Source of the DNA: Acinetobacter proteolyticus | GTDB taxonomy: Bacteria > Pseudomonadota > Gammaproteobacteria > Pseudomonadales > Moraxellaceae | Direction: 5' to 3' | Length of the DNA stretch: 64,000 bases | Assembly: GCF_000367945.1 (NCBI RefSeq) | Contig: NZ_KB849179.1 | Coordinates: 2,131,747 to 2,195,746 of the forward strand | Shown here: positions 63,094 to 64,000 of the stretch, piece after piece | Layout: every line of letters begins with the position of its first letter | How positions within the stretch are numbered: the stretch's first letter is position 1 | Notes under the pieces: generated by a model | The model's database searches: none | What the model was told of the DNA's origin: nothing | The model's input: only the letters and a program-made list of their open reading frames with translations | Made by a program: the position numbers and the translations under genes

Positions 63094-64000
63094 TTACACT
63101 CCTACCGCCACAGACACAGGCTCTGCCAATGAAACTGTTGGTGCTAGACCAATTGGATAACCAATATAGCCTGTTGGTAAATATTCAATCACCTGTACAG
63201 GTAAGCTAATGCTGGTTTCGCCCGCTTGCACGGTAATACGTTGACCATCTTGAACATTTAAGCGAGTTGCATCTTGTTCACCCACCGCAAACATTGCTTC
63301 AGGAATACGAGATTCCATCGCAGGTGTTTTAATGGTGAATTCGCCAGAACCAAAGATATGGTGCATTGGTACAAGACGGAAGCTTTCAGGGTTCACCACC
63401 ACAGCAGTTGGCGCCACATAGCTACGTGCAGGACGTTTAGCTAAACGATCGAATAGACGGATACCTGAATCACCACCTTTTAAGTGACCACCCACTTCAT
63501 CTTGGTATTTGTTCCAAGCTTGTGGTGAGTTCCACCCCGCAGACCATGCGAAAGGTACTAATGAAGATGCCGTTTGATTCCCCACATAACCTTCCATCGA
63601 GAATGTTAATGCTGAATCTGGATCGGTCGGCTGTTTTGGTTCGTGAATCGATAATGGCGCACGCATTGCGGTACGACCTGAGTAACGACGTGGTTCACGT
63701 GCAATTTTCAAACCGTGGATACGATAGCCTGCATCTGGCGCAACCTCTTCAATTGCAGCAAGCACAGGAACATTTTTCACGATGTCTTCAATCACATCAT
63801 CCAACAATGTCCAATCGACTGCTTTGCCTTTAAGACCTGTCTCAACGGCATGTAACCAGCGCCATGATTCTTTGATCGCGTATTCAGGCTTGTAGTAGCT
63901 TGGGTCATACACTTGATAGAAACGTTGTGCACGGCCTTCTTGGCTGACCACAGTACCATCGCCTTCGGCAAAGCTTGCTGCTGATAGTACGATATCTGCA
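63094..64000 (-). CDS. nuoG: NADH-quinone oxidoreductase subunit G, C-terminal part
   Basis: Open to the window edge, so about 302 C-terminal residues of the ~900-aa subunit are present. The segment ADIVLSAASFAEGDGTVVSQ at the edge, then EGRAQRFYQVYDP, is the molybdopterin-oxidoreductase-like region (A-D-V-V-L-P-x-x-x-F-x-E-x-x-G-T-x-x-N-x-E-G-R). N-terminal Fe-S motifs lie outside the window. A C-terminal MopB-like beta domain follows (LNVQDGQRITVQAGETSISL). Confidence 0.93.
   Translation of the reverse strand, partial: ADIVLSAASFAEGDGTVVSQEGRAQRFYQVYDPSYYKPEYAIKESWRWLHAVETGLKGKAVDWTLLDDVIEDIVKNVPVLAAIEEVAPDAGYRIHGLKIAREPRRYSGRTAMRAPLSIHEPKQPTDPDSALTFSMEGYVGNQTASSLVPFAWSAGWNSPQAWNKYQDEVGGHLKGGDSGIRLFDRLAKRPARSYVAPTAVVVNPESFRLVPMHHIFGSGEFTIKTPAMESRIPEAMFAVGEQDATRLNVQDGQRITVQAGETSISLPVQVIEYLPTGYIGYPIGLAPTVSLAEPVSVAVGV

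Noticed and set aside
1..64000. Search for tRNA genes, rRNA, riboswitches, transposases or phage genes
   Set aside because: None found by reading; short tRNA-like or riboswitch-like matches did not fold convincingly.

Overview
The window reads as chromosomal DNA of an Acinetobacter-type gammaproteobacterium (Moraxellaceae). This rests on low-to-moderate GC, the gene neighbourhoods (birA-coaX, dcd/mrp/metG, a nuo operon, oleate hydratase), and a cluster resembling what I recall being annotated 'fil' (putative pilus assembly) in that genus. The species cannot be told from the sequence alone. I see no rRNA, tRNA, CRISPR array, insertion sequence or prophage.

Layout. 0-6.8 kb is housekeeping: a GTPase C-terminus, a TauE/SafE exporter, biotin ligase, type III pantothenate kinase, a small alpha/beta hydrolase, Ffh, a CcsA/YpjD-like membrane protein and DusC. 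6.8-22.7 kb is one large minus-strand surface/secretion region. It starts with a two-partner secretion pair: a TpsA exoprotein with an ESPR signal peptide, TPS domain and GLUG repeats, then a TpsB Omp85-type transporter. Six exported proteins follow. Five of them (254-881 aa) share a short motif, roughly L.D..L....Q.G, just after the signal peptide. The sixth is a lipoprotein with a Thr-Pro stalk and five tandem BLIP/BamE-like repeats. This is the most unusual part of the window.

23-35.5 kb is mixed: dCTP deaminase, LysE exporter, DUF2062 protein, a lipoprotein related to MTA/SAH nucleosidase with an altered catalytic residue, the Mrp Fe-S carrier, a LEA-like helical protein, a GNAT enzyme, two tandem paralogues of unknown function, MetG, a Sel1-like periplasmic protein and an exported metallo-beta-lactamase-fold hydrolase. 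35.5-46.8 kb holds a LysE/RhtB exporter, oleate hydratase, two exported hypotheticals, a methyltransferase, a DUF1345 protein, a tetR-MFS-HlyD efflux operon with a likely autoregulatory operator, a PLP desulfhydrase/ACC-deaminase homologue and a YhiN-type flavoprotein.

46.8-55.6 kb has a multi-helix mechanosensitive channel, small membrane proteins, a divergent fpr/LysR pair, a Fur-box-linked TonB-dependent siderophore receptor, a cold-shock protein and upp. 55.7-64 kb is the distal part of the complex I operon, nuoG (partial) to nuoN on the minus strand, ended by a strong terminator.

Many genes end at clear intrinsic terminators, which split the window into short transcription units. Several annotated starts are moved downstream of the longest reading frame where a signal peptide, ribosome binding site or family length argues for it.
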